Shown: positions 6,610 to 13,431, numbered from the stretch's first letter. The stretch: DNA of 13,900 nucleotides from JAWAFD01 sp964467175 (GCA_964467175.1 CAYXNY010000027.1:1-13900), one strand, 5' to 3'. The notes: generated by a model from the sequence alone, not told the origin. Numbers and translations are program-made.

Positions 6610-7728
6610 ATGCCAAGAAAAGTAAGAGAGTTTGGTAAAGCAGGCGAAGGAAAAAGGAAAGAATTTGGAGAGAGGAAATTGAAAGAGATGCCCAGAATTG
6701 GAGAAAAAGAGCTGGATGCCGCAGTAAAGATTCTTCAGGGGCTTGACAAAAAGATAGATAAGAGATGGGTTAGGAAAAATGTACCGCGAGAGCTAATAAT
6801 AGAGAAAGAAAAATTGGCCAGCATTGTTTCTAAAATGAACGAATTGCTCGGGTTCGTAGAAGAAGATGAAAAGCCAAACATGATAGGCATTTTTAAGGAC
6901 TGGTTAAAAAACGTAAAACCAGACGCAAAACTATCGCGAGGAGATGAAGCTCTCTTTGAATTGAAGAAAAGCAGTCCGGAAATAAGCAAGATGATCCATA
7001 GGATAGATTTCACGAAAGTTGTGAACGAACCGAATGGAGAGGAGTACAAAATTTTTATGCAGGGCGTTGAGTACCTTCTTGAATATTTTCCACCCGAAGA
7101 AAGGGTTCCGCCAGAGGTTTTTTTAGAAGCTGCTGAACAAAGCGTAAGTGGAAAAATTGGAAAAAACCCATACAACAGGTACCACTTTGCAGTTGCAGTG
7201 GATGAGGATGGGGAGATAGTAGGCGCATGCTCCTCGCTTTACTTTGCTGACCTGGATGCAATGTTTGGCGGGTATATAAGGGTTTCACCAGAGAAGCAAG
7301 GAAAGGGAATTGCGACTGCACTGTATAATGATAGAATAGAATTTGGCAGGGAATGCGCAAGGAAGGCTGGCCGGGAGCTTAAGTTTTTCATAAGCGAGGT
7401 GGAGAAACCAGAAACGGCTCCAAACAGAGAAGAAGCAGAAAAAAGGCTCCGCGTATTCAAGTCATTTGGGATGGGGGTGCTGGACCCTTCTTCAGGGTTC
7501 AGTTACGGACAGACAACTGAAGATGGCAAGATTGTTCCGCTTTATTTGATGGTTGGACCAATGGATAAAATGTCTAGGTTGGAATGGTATGATGTTGCAA
7601 AGATAGTTATTGTAGTGTACAAGAGAATATACGGGTGGTTGGATAAAGAGATTTTCTGGGAAGGGGTGGGAAAAATATTGAAATCAATCCCTCTGCAAGG
7701 TGTTCCCATTAAAACAGATTACATATAA
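6610..7728 (+). CDS. GNAT-family N-acetyltransferase with long helical N-terminal extension
   Basis: This 372-residue protein has a GNAT core at about 145-290. The strand FAVAVDEDGEIVGACSSLY (193-211) leads to IRVSPEKQGKGIATALY (223-239), a textbook motif A in which Q230-G-K-G-I-A binds the acetyl-CoA pyrophosphate. It is followed by a helix and a strand (KFFISEV, 258-264) and the late helix ending KSFGMG. Residues 1-140 are charged and helical (start MPRKVREFGK, Lys/Arg-rich), and about 80 residues follow the core. It differs from the two paralogous GNAT-like proteins nearby and lacks their shared tail. A strong AGGAGGT supports the start. Neither a ribosomal-protein acetylase nor an antibiotic-modifying enzyme can be singled out; the substrate is unknown. 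Confidence 0.82.
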   Translation: MPRKVREFGKAGEGKRKEFGERKLKEMPRIGEKELDAAVKILQGLDKKIDKRWVRKNVPRELIIEKEKLASIVSKMNELLGFVEEDEKPNMIGIFKDWLKNVKPDAKLSRGDEALFELKKSSPEISKMIHRIDFTKVVNEPNGEEYKIFMQGVEYLLEYFPPEERVPPEVFLEAAEQSVSGKIGKNPYNRYHFAVAVDEDGEIVGACSSLYFADLDAMFGGYIRVSPEKQGKGIATALYNDRIEFGRECARKAGRELKFFISEVEKPETAPNREEAEKRLRVFKSFGMGVLDPSSGFSYGQTTEDGKIVPLYLMVGPMDKMSRLEWYDVAKIVIVVYKRIYGWLDKEIFWEGVGKILKSIPLQGVPIKTDYI

Positions 7729-7758
7729 AGGAATCGCTTTATCATTCGATAATTCCTT
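7728..7758. terminator. Hairpin between convergent genes
   Basis: AAGGAAT (7728-7734) pairs with ATTCCTT (7752-7758) over a 17-base loop. The stem begins at the stop of one gene and extends into the 3' end of the opposing gene. It could mark or stabilise both 3' ends. A seven-pair stem is weak evidence. Confidence 0.25.
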
Positions 7759-8779
7759 GGGGTTCTGCTCCTTTTCCTTCAAGCGCTTTCAGCGCTTTCT
7801 TTACAAGCTCTGCATGGGCATCAAACAAACCGTAATCCCTCTCGATCTGGGCTCTCAGCACAGGGTCGTTTTTTGCAAGTTCAACGATAGTTGGAAGATC
7901 TTGAGGGTCAATCAAAAGAACCCTATTTGCGCGGCCAAACCTTCTTAAAACTTCTTGCCTGGCTTCATCCACATCCTGTTTATCAAACCCTTCTCTATCA
8001 AAATTATCGATGTATGAGAGTGCAATGGATTTGGCTAGCTCCTTATCCATTTCTATGCCTTCACCCTTGCTTGCTTCCCCGGGAAATAGCTTTAGAAACA
8101 TGTGAAGCATAACTGGATTGGTGTCTGCGCTCAGCCGTGGTTGTATAATTGGGTTAAGCAGGGATCCATCTTCGCACTCTATCATAACCGCTTTCGCCCC
8201 TATCTTTCTAAAGACCTCGTGCCTTTGCTTTGTGAATTGAATGCCCTTTTCATCGTTGGCCTGACCAACAAATTCGGTTTCAAACATCGTTCCTACAACT
8301 TCTTTACCGCTTTCCTTAGCAATCGCGTGCCTAATATCCCAAATAGCCTTGTAAAGCCCCTTTCCTCTTACCCTTGGACGAATGCATGAGTATTGGGCGT
8401 ATACCACTACTGCATGTTCAGAAACCGGCATTATAGTAAATTGACTGTATCCAACAACCCTTCCCCTCTCATCCAGAATAGATATTGCATGGAAAAGATG
8501 GTTATATCCCTTTTCTTTGTTTTCCAATCTGTCAAAAATGCAATCATCATCCTCTCTTTCGTCCGGATTGGGAAAGGCCTTTCTGTAAAGCTCCAAAGAC
8601 CGCCCAAAAATTGGGTTCCCTCTTGGATGAAGTATTTCCACAGCAGTATATCCTTTTGGAAGGTCTATTTCTATCTTTTTAATCTCTTTCATTTCAATGC
8701 CATCACTCAAGAGTCTTTCAAGCGCTCTCAACTTTCTTCTTGGGGCCTGTTCGCTAGGTTTATGAATTATCGATGACAT
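7742..8779 (-). CDS. GNAT-like acetyltransferase, 345 residues (paralogue B)
   Basis: It is a paralogue of the protein at 4530-5615. Shared blocks, in order, are RVVGYSQF (107-114), VVVYAQY (124-130), VRGKGLY (137-143) as the acetyl-CoA loop, DIRHAIA, VVGT, QPRL (213-216), DVDEAR (269-274), LPTIVELAKNDP (295-306) and QIERDYG (311-317). The N-terminal region differs, apart from a short hydrophobic segment YTAVEILHPRGNP. The gene is convergent with the GNAT operon, with 13 bases between the two stop codons. Its ATG at 8779 has no Shine-Dalgarno site and follows T-rich sequence, so leaderless expression is likely. The substrate is unknown. The conserved tail in both copies argues that it is part of the active protein rather than drift. 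Confidence 0.78.
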   Translation of the reverse strand: MSSIIHKPSEQAPRRKLRALERLLSDGIEMKEIKKIEIDLPKGYTAVEILHPRGNPIFGRSLELYRKAFPNPDEREDDDCIFDRLENKEKGYNHLFHAISILDERGRVVGYSQFTIMPVSEHAVVVYAQYSCIRPRVRGKGLYKAIWDIRHAIAKESGKEVVGTMFETEFVGQANDEKGIQFTKQRHEVFRKIGAKAVMIECEDGSLLNPIIQPRLSADTNPVMLHMFLKLFPGEASKGEGIEMDKELAKSIALSYIDNFDREGFDKQDVDEARQEVLRRFGRANRVLLIDPQDLPTIVELAKNDPVLRAQIERDYGLFDAHAELVKKALKALEGKGAEPQGIIE

Positions 8780-8803
8780 GTTTAAATTTATGGAACAAAA
8801 AAG

Positions 8804-8813
8804 AATAAAAAAC
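8804..8813 (-). promoter_or_regulatory. Possible TATA-like box of GNAT paralogue B
   Basis: The minus strand reads GTTTTTTATT, 25-34 bases before the ATG at 8779. The whole region is T-rich, so the exact box is uncertain. Confidence 0.3.
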
Positions 8814-8824
8814 TTATTAAAGGG

Positions 8825-8849
8825 GTAAGCGCAAAATATTATCGGCTAT
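8825..8849 (+). repeat. Possible third, divergent copy of the intergenic repeat
   Basis: It starts with the same GTAAGCGC as 4443-4450, then an A-rich stretch and a GCTAT end as in the right repeat copy, but with several mismatches and a three-base gap. It lies about 45 bases upstream of a minus-strand start, as the copy before the AAA+ gene does. It could be a chance AT-rich match. Confidence 0.3.
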
Positions 8850-8914
8850 GAGGATACCGCACCAGTCTGATATGTGATGAGCAGAGTAGCTTCTGAGCCA
8901 AAAAATTATGGAAT

Positions 8915-9112
8915 CTAGAGCCCCGCATATACAAAAAGTTCGCGTTTTTCTTCCTGCGTGAGCCTCGTGTGACCCAGAATACCTTCCTTAAATTTTTTGC
9001 GGAAAGCCTCCTCCCTGACGGAGCTGAAGCTCGCGAGCCGGCGGAGGCGGTTGTTTTTCCCAATGTGCTTATCCCAGGCATCAACGATGCGTTGCTTTTC
9101 CTTTGCGCTCAT
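8915..9112 (-). CDS. Small basic protein, 65 residues, unknown function
   Basis: The protein is rich in Lys, Arg and Glu and predicted mostly helical (start MSAKEKQRIVDAW, end RELFVYAGL), with no hydrophobic segment or cysteine. The spacing of the SSVREEAFRKKFKE stretch could allow a helix-turn-helix, but I see no family signature. The case for a real gene is a TATA-like box 25-31 bases before the ATG, composition typical of a folded soluble protein, and divergent placement from a lipoprotein gene. No neighbour indicates a role. Confidence 0.5.
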   Translation of the reverse strand: MSAKEKQRIVDAWDKHIGKNNRLRRLASFSSVREEAFRKKFKEGILGHTRLTQEEKRELFVYAGL

Positions 9113-9136
9113 GGGTATATTATAAACGGTAGAGTG

Positions 9137-9143
9137 TATAAAG
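9137..9143 (-). promoter_or_regulatory. TATA-like box of the small basic protein
   Basis: CTTTATA on the minus strand, 25-31 bases upstream of the ATG at 9112, with no Shine-Dalgarno site between. A second A/T stretch (TTTATAATATA, 9118-9128) lies too close to the start. Confidence 0.4.
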
Positions 9144-9160
9144 TAGTAGGGTTAGAAACC

Positions 9161-9168
9161 ATTAAAAG
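9161..9168 (+). promoter_or_regulatory. Possible TATA-like box of the lipoprotein gene
   Basis: ATTAAAAG, about 32-39 bases before the ATG at 9200. This would place transcription some ten bases upstream of the start, consistent with the GGTGAG ribosome-binding site present there. Confidence 0.3.
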
Positions 9169-9199
9169 ACGATAGCACGAAAAGAGAACGGGTGAGCAT

Positions 9200-9529
9200 A
9201 TGAGAAACAAGCTTTTGTTGGCTGGAATTCTCGTGGTGGTTTTTCTGCTGTGTGGATGCATCCAAACCACCCCAGAGGAGTACTGCACAAAGCAGGGTAC
9301 AGGGGAAAAGATGAGTTTATCCGAAGCAAGGCAGATTGCAACGAACAGCGCCTGTGCGCAGGATGGAGCGCTTACGAATAATTCCATGTGCAACGAGATT
9401 ACGGGAACGTGGTGGATAGACATTACGCCTTATAAAGAAGCGAAGGGATGCAGCCCTGCATGCGTGGTGAATGTTGCAACAAAGGAGGCGGAGACGAACT
9501 GGAGATGCACTGGGCTACTGCCGTCTTGA
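9200..9529 (+). CDS. Small cysteine-rich lipoprotein
   Basis: This is a 109-residue exported protein. Residues 1-19 form a signal peptide (MRNK, then a long hydrophobic core) ending in LCGC, where C20 would be lipidated. The mature part has six further cysteines (29, 52, 64, 84, 88, 103), enough for three disulfides, and a conserved-looking pattern: SEARQIA helix, C64NEITGTWWIDI, GCSPACVV and RCTG at 102-105. The helix followed by a TWWIDI strand resembles a PepSY-like unit; I recall similar small proteins in archaea but can give no function. The start is supported by GGTGAG four bases before the ATG. It is convergent with the cobalamin adenosyltransferase gene, seven bases apart. Confidence 0.75.
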   Translation: MRNKLLLAGILVVVFLLCGCIQTTPEEYCTKQGTGEKMSLSEARQIATNSACAQDGALTNNSMCNEITGTWWIDITPYKEAKGCSPACVVNVATKEAETNWRCTGLLPS

Positions 9530-9535
9530 AAAAAA
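9529..9535 (-). terminator. Oligo-T terminator of the corA-like/pduO operon
   Basis: Seven T on the minus strand lie directly after the pduO stop codon and overlap the stop of the convergent lipoprotein gene. This fits archaeal oligo-T termination. Confidence 0.45.
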
Positions 9536-9536
9536 T

Positions 9537-10034
9537 CTAGAATATGGTCTTTCTGCTGGTTTCCTCCTCATACCTCGCAAGAACAAAGAGCAGGTCTGAG
9601 AGCCGATTGAAGAATTTTATTATGGTTGGCTCCAGTTTGCTAACGCGCGAAAGTAGAACAACCCTTCTCTCCACCCTTCTGCAAACCGTTCTCGCAAAAT
9701 CAATGTAGGAGGCATTTCCCGATGGAACAACGAAGGATTTGGGCTTTGGAAGTTTTGACTCAATACCATCTATAATGCGCTCCATCTCCTTCACATCGTC
9801 GTCAAATTTCTCCTTTTTCTTTCCTATTATGCATGCAGAAACATCAAATAGCCTTAGCTGGATGCGGGAAATAATTTTTTTGGGAACTTCCGAAGAGTTG
9901 TATGCGGCCATTCCCATAGATGCGTTCAGTTCATCTATGCTCCCCAAAACCTCAAAAATCAAATCGTGCTTTGGAAGTTTTGGACCTCCAACAGAACTCT
10001 CCCCTTTATCCCCCTCACGCGTGTATATCGGCAT
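9537..10034 (-). CDS. pduO: Cob(I)alamin adenosyltransferase, PduO type
   Basis: The enzyme transfers adenosyl from ATP to cob(I)alamin to make coenzyme B12. This 165-residue protein has all the family landmarks: TREGDKGES (5-13) as the TRxGDxGxT/S ATP loop, GSIDELNASMG (31-41), VPSGNASYIDFARTVCRRVERR (from 103, with the RR-ER pair at 119-123) and FFNRLSDLLFVLAR (141-154). It is near the usual bare-domain length, with a short C-terminus. I chose the ATG at 10034 because TREGD follows at once and because a longer reading would overlap the upstream transporter gene. It begins five bases after that gene's stop, so it is the second gene of an operon; the upstream GAGTGA is only a weak ribosome-binding site. 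The enzyme implies use of adenosylcobalamin, for example by a class II ribonucleotide reductase, not seen here. Confidence 0.93.
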   Translation of the reverse strand: MPIYTREGDKGESSVGGPKLPKHDLIFEVLGSIDELNASMGMAAYNSSEVPKKIISRIQLRLFDVSACIIGKKKEKFDDDVKEMERIIDGIESKLPKPKSFVVPSGNASYIDFARTVCRRVERRVVLLSRVSKLEPTIIKFFNRLSDLLFVLARYEEETSRKTIF

Positions 10035-10039
10035 ACAAA

Positions 10040-11164
10040 TCACTCTGGAATTTCTTTCAGCCACCCCATCTTTTTCACCCACCAGTATGCAAAAAGGGCT
10101 GCAGCAACAGTGGAAAAAATCATCAAAGCGCTGTACCACCCAGCATCTTCAGGAGTCAGATGGTAGGCGGGGTTTGAGAGAATTGTTGCAAGGGTGTTCG
10201 GAACAAGAACCGCAGTACCCAAAATTGTCAGGTAGGTAACAATGAGCGCAAGCCTGTTGTTCAGTATCTGGAGCTGGTTGTTGTATATGGTCTGGACCAC
10301 CTCAAGCCCGCTCGCAAGAACCTCGCTCATGTGCTCAGCCAACCCTATTTGGGCGTTCACCTCCGCGATGAGGACATTTATTCTTTCAATTATTTTTATA
10401 TCGTCAGTAAGAAGGTCCGCGTCTCCGTACCTGAGGGCGCTGAGCACATCCACAGTAGCCCAAAGCCCATCTAGATAGGTTACGAGCGCGTGCTTCATTG
10501 CATGTATCTGCGGGCCGATGAACGTACGTGGCGTTTTTGGGTCTGCAAGCTTCGCGCTCAGCTCATCACCATGGTCCTCAATGACTCGGAGGTAATCAAA
10601 ATTCTTTGCGTTGTTCTCATCCATTATCCTTATAAGAAGCATAGTTATCTTATCCTTGTTGGACATTTCGTTCGGAAATTTTCTGAGAAGCATAGCGGCA
10701 TATTTCCTCAACCTGAAAAACCTTACAACCTCTGCGGTGTGCATGGTTACAATAATGTTCTTGCCTATGAGAACAAGAAGGGGGTTTATTTTTACATCGA
10801 ACCCTTCAACATGCATCGCCGGCAGAAGAATGCCCATCTCACTCCCAAAATCCTCGTAATTTCCATACTTCGCTTTCAGGAGATTTTTCACAAGAAGTTC
10901 GCTGAAGCCAAGTAGTTTTGCTGATTTCAAAACCTCTTTTTCAAAATTTCCTTCAACAACGTAATCCAGCCAAAGTATGTTTTTATTTTTTATTGCTCTC
11001 TTTACAGAATAGATAGCATCTTCTATCTTTCTCTTTTCAACATGAAACGTTGTGCCATCTTTCCTCAGCCCTACGGAAAAAACATGATGCTCAAGCGCAA
11101 GAATGATCCTATCAGAATTATTTGTCACTTTTATGTTTCTTAAAGCATTATTTTTTCTGTACAT
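10040..11164 (-). CDS. CorA-like divalent cation transporter without the GMN motif
   Basis: This 374-residue protein has CorA architecture: a soluble cytoplasmic domain (about 1-250), a long helix (about 255-304, YNNQLQILNNR before the membrane), two C-terminal membrane segments (about 305-328 and 342-363) and a short basic tail (VKKMGW). CorA proteins form pentameric Mg2+ channels. The loop after the first segment normally carries YGMN; here the segment ends VPNTLATILSNP and no GMN is present, so ion choice may differ or it may belong to a GMN-less branch. I prefer the ATG at 11164 over a GTG at 11200, since the TATA-like box at 11187-11197 lies between them. It heads an operon with pduO; co-transcription does not by itself imply cobalt transport. 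Confidence 0.8.
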   Translation of the reverse strand: MYRKNNALRNIKVTNNSDRIILALEHHVFSVGLRKDGTTFHVEKRKIEDAIYSVKRAIKNKNILWLDYVVEGNFEKEVLKSAKLLGFSELLVKNLLKAKYGNYEDFGSEMGILLPAMHVEGFDVKINPLLVLIGKNIIVTMHTAEVVRFFRLRKYAAMLLRKFPNEMSNKDKITMLLIRIMDENNAKNFDYLRVIEDHGDELSAKLADPKTPRTFIGPQIHAMKHALVTYLDGLWATVDVLSALRYGDADLLTDDIKIIERINVLIAEVNAQIGLAEHMSEVLASGLEVVQTIYNNQLQILNNRLALIVTYLTILGTAVLVPNTLATILSNPAYHLTPEDAGWYSALMIFSTVAAALFAYWWVKKMGWLKEIPE

Positions 11165-11186
11165 GCATTTTTTTGAGGCGCAAGAG

Positions 11187-11197
11187 TTTAAAAATTT
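11187..11197. promoter_or_regulatory. Symmetric TATA-like box shared by corA-like gene and purN
   Basis: TTTAAAAATTT reads nearly the same on both strands. Its centre is 28 bases from the minus-strand ATG at 11164 and 23 bases from the plus-strand ATG at 11215. Neither start has a Shine-Dalgarno site. One box may therefore drive two divergent leaderless transcripts. Confidence 0.55.
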
Positions 11198-11214
11198 CAC
11201 TGCAATACATAGTT

Positions 11215-11823
11215 ATGAACATCGCTGTCTTGGCAAGCGGAAGGGGAAGCAATTTTCAAGCGATAATTGATGGGATAAGGGATGGAAAGATAAAAAATTC
11301 AGAGATCGTTGTTATGATTACGGATAACAGAGAGGCGAAAGCTATAGAAAGGGCGAGGAAAAATAATATTCCTGTTGAATTCGTTGACTATAGAGAGGGA
11401 AGGGAAGCGGCGGAAATAAGGATAAAAAAGGTACTCGATAGGTATAAAACCGATTTGGTTGTTTTGGCGGGGTTTATGAGAGTAATAAAAACAAAAGAGT
11501 TGCTGGACAGGTACAGGAACAAGATGATAAACATCCACCCGGCGATTCTCCCTGCATTCAAGGGGATGCATGCGCAGAGGCAGGCGTTTGAGTATGGGGT
11601 AAAGGTAAGCGGATGCACAGTGCATTTTGTCGACGAAACCTTGGATGGAGGTCCTATAATAGAGCAAACGTGCGTTTACATAGGGGACTGCAAAACAGCG
11701 GAAGAGGTTGAAGAAAGAATATTGAAAGAGGAGCACAAACTATATGTGAAAGTGGTGGGTATGTTTGCCGAAGGAAAGTTCAAGGTTGAGGGAAGAAGGG
11801 CCGAATACGAGAAAAGTATTTAA
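11215..11823 (+). CDS. purN: Phosphoribosylglycinamide formyltransferase
   Basis: PurN makes formyl-GAR from GAR and 10-formyltetrahydrofolate, the third step of purine synthesis. The 202-residue protein is full length. It has LASGRGSNFQAI (6-17) for phosphate binding of GAR, the folate-site signature NIHPAILPAFKG with N106 and H108, and D144 in LDGGPI; these three catalytic residues fall at the same numbers as in the E. coli enzyme. No other purine gene is nearby. The ATG at 11215 directly begins the first beta strand (MNIAVLASGRG) and lies at leaderless distance from the shared box; longer readings start upstream of that box. The 3' end carries the promoter of the next gene. A folate-dependent step in this organism implies that it has or acquires 10-formyltetrahydrofolate. 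Confidence 0.96.
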   Translation: MNIAVLASGRGSNFQAIIDGIRDGKIKNSEIVVMITDNREAKAIERARKNNIPVEFVDYREGREAAEIRIKKVLDRYKTDLVVLAGFMRVIKTKELLDRYRNKMINIHPAILPAFKGMHAQRQAFEYGVKVSGCTVHFVDETLDGGPIIEQTCVYIGDCKTAEEVEERILKEEHKLYVKVVGMFAEGKFKVEGRRAEYEKSI

Positions 11824-11825
11824 AA
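11818..11825 (+). promoter_or_regulatory. TATA-like box of the transglutaminase-like gene
   Basis: TATTTAAA spans the purN stop codon and lies 23-30 bases before the ATG at 11848, with no Shine-Dalgarno site. It points to an independent leaderless transcript rather than a purN operon. Confidence 0.55.
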
Positions 11826-11847
11826 TTGTTCCGTGAGAAAAAATTGC

Positions 11848-12969
11848 ATGGAAAAATTCGAAGAACTTAACGAACATGTTGAAGAAATTTTGAAAGAAAA
11901 TATAGAAAAAACAATAAACGATATTTTGAAGTTAAAGGCCTCGCCCGATCCCGGAATCGCGAAACAAGCACATTATTTTAACCAACTTTTAAATGAAGAT
12001 TGGGAAAAATCAATAGGTATAATTGCGTATGAATTGAGGGTAAATGCATTGTTTAGGGAGCTGTTTTTTAAATATGCGAAACCGGAATTACAAAAAAAAT
12101 TAACCCATATTGAACAGAACCATGAGAGTACATTCACTCAAATCTCCGAAGGCAGGTTAGGAATAGAACCTGTAGAAGGTTATCCGCTTGGAAGTTCTCA
12201 AGCCGAGCCAAGCACGAGCAGAAAAGAAACATTAAAGGACCCATTTATGATTGAGGATCAGAGCAGGTTGGATGAATTCAGAGGAAAAATTGATGGAAGT
12301 AACCTAACGGTAAGTATTTTTGAAAATGTAAAAACCCTTGGGTATTCTTCTGGCGGGGCAAAAACATTGGAAGAGACCCTCAGCGAAGGAGGGGGATGCG
12401 GCGACTTAAACAGAGCAATGTTTCATGAACTTTATGGAAAAATAAAAGTTGCCATGCTCACTTTTGCAGTTGAAGCAGAAAAAAGATTTTTCGAGCACGC
12501 AGGAACAGTTGTTCTTGAAAATGGTGGGATTTGGTTTTATGATCCTTCATTCAAAAATTCAGAGCCATTTTTTCTAGGAAGGTATGAAGGAGAATTTGAG
12601 AAAAAAACTATTGAAGAATTTTTAAAGAAAAATGATGCGGCTATAGTTGAAAAATGGAATTCGTGGGGAATAGGAACCGAGCTAGAAGAAAGAGCGGGAA
12701 AAATTAAGGAAATTATAGAAATGGGGGCATGGACAAAAATGAATGAAGTGAAGGGAAGCTATTATTCAGAAAAAGGATCGGGCGCTTTAAATTCCGGGGA
12801 CTATATTCTTGCTCTAACATGCTATCGCCTGGCCAATACTCTAGGTTATTCTTCCAATTCAATGTGGAGGGATTATCTTTATTTGTATATTGAATTATCA
12901 AAAAAAGAACCAACATTTTTGGATGAAGCCATACAACTAATTGAAAGAAATAAGTTAGGAGAGGTCTAG
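11848..12969 (+). CDS. Transglutaminase-like cysteine-domain protein with TPR-like C-terminus
   Basis: This 373-residue protein has no signal peptide or membrane segment, so it is probably cytoplasmic. A papain/transglutaminase-type triad is visible: C184 in GGGCGDLNRAMFHEL (a CxD-type loop followed by a helix), H217 in FEHAGTVVL, and D232 in WFYDPSF. These have the order and spacing of transglutaminase-like proteases and transferases. The N-terminal 95 residues are helical and charged, followed by a Ser/Pro-rich linker (about 111-128). Residues about 303-350 (SYYSEKGSGALNSGDY, ALTCYRLANTLGY, YLYLYIEL) resemble a TPR pair. I chose the ATG at 11848 for its TATA spacing; a GTG at 11833 would add five residues. 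Substrate and reaction (protein cleavage, deamidation or cross-linking) are unknown. The gene appears more AT-rich than purN beside it. Confidence 0.65.
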   Translation: MEKFEELNEHVEEILKENIEKTINDILKLKASPDPGIAKQAHYFNQLLNEDWEKSIGIIAYELRVNALFRELFFKYAKPELQKKLTHIEQNHESTFTQISEGRLGIEPVEGYPLGSSQAEPSTSRKETLKDPFMIEDQSRLDEFRGKIDGSNLTVSIFENVKTLGYSSGGAKTLEETLSEGGGCGDLNRAMFHELYGKIKVAMLTFAVEAEKRFFEHAGTVVLENGGIWFYDPSFKNSEPFFLGRYEGEFEKKTIEEFLKKNDAAIVEKWNSWGIGTELEERAGKIKEIIEMGAWTKMNEVKGSYYSEKGSGALNSGDYILALTCYRLANTLGYSSNSMWRDYLYLYIELSKKEPTFLDEAIQLIERNKLGEV

Positions 12970-13015
12970 TGCTGGAGTTTTGTTGAACTTTAGCTTTAAG
13001 CCTTTATAGATGGTA

Positions 13016-13411
13016 TTAGATATCAAAAAGCACCCTAAAAACATATTTTGTTTTTTCTTTTTTTGCAATAAGCAGGTGATATGTGACCGCCTTTATTGGA
13101 TTTGGCGGCATCTTCTTCTCGCCGTATATTTTTATTTTCGCATAAAATGGTTTTTCTTTTACATCCAAAACTTCTGCCCTTGCTGGATGGAAGGGAACGG
13201 TCTCGATTTCCGCAAGGAGATTTTCAAGGAGGCGGACAACAAAATCTTCAATATTTTCGTTTTCGTATTCTATTATCATCGCATCTTTTTCCTTTGCCTT
13301 TTTTTCCATCAAGGAGACCATTCCGTTTGCCAGATCAGAAACAGCAGTCTTGAAATCCCTGCCCTCAACATAAAGAAGTTCATCTGATGTGTGTTCAAGG
13401 AATTTGAACAT
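13016..13411 (-). CDS. Archease
   Basis: Archease is a small cofactor protein that helps the RNA ligase RtcB with guanylylation and turnover in tRNA splicing and RNA repair. The 131-residue protein has the family pattern: FLEHTSDELLYVEG (4-17) in place of the usual DHTAD-type metal motif, with D10; a first helix (TAVSDLANGMVSLM); a middle helix pair (DFVVRLLENLLAEIE, 56-70); then IKAVTYHLL (106-114) and the C-terminal LFDI, whose Asp (D130) is the family's conserved end. The ATG at 13411 is chosen because the fold starts at once and a TATA-like box lies 21-30 bases upstream. No rtcB gene is in the window. It is divergent from a DHH phosphoesterase, another possible nucleic-acid enzyme. Confidence 0.92.
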   Translation of the reverse strand: MFKFLEHTSDELLYVEGRDFKTAVSDLANGMVSLMEKKAKEKDAMIIEYENENIEDFVVRLLENLLAEIETVPFHPARAEVLDVKEKPFYAKIKIYGEKKMPPNPIKAVTYHLLIAKKEKTKYVFRVLFDI

Positions 13412-13431
13412 AAAAGGAGAATGGAAAAAAG

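Noticed and set aside
7742..8779. Idea that GNAT paralogue B is a pseudogene copy of paralogue A
   Set aside because: The frame is intact over 345 codons, and the shared blocks, including the acetyl-CoA loop and tail, are preserved with conservative changes.
8825..8849. A CRISPR or array interpretation of the repeated 28-29 base element
   Set aside because: Only two good copies exist, 4.1 kb apart, with no spacer structure and no cas genes.
8839..9084. Overlapping minus-strand frame in another register beside the small basic protein
   Set aside because: Arg/Ser/Gly-rich shadow sequence without promoter spacing; it probably arises from the real frame at 8915-9112.
11165..11200. GTG start of the corA-like gene at 11200
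   Set aside because: It lies upstream of the A/T box that serves this gene; the ATG at 11164 fits better and begins just before the conserved fold.
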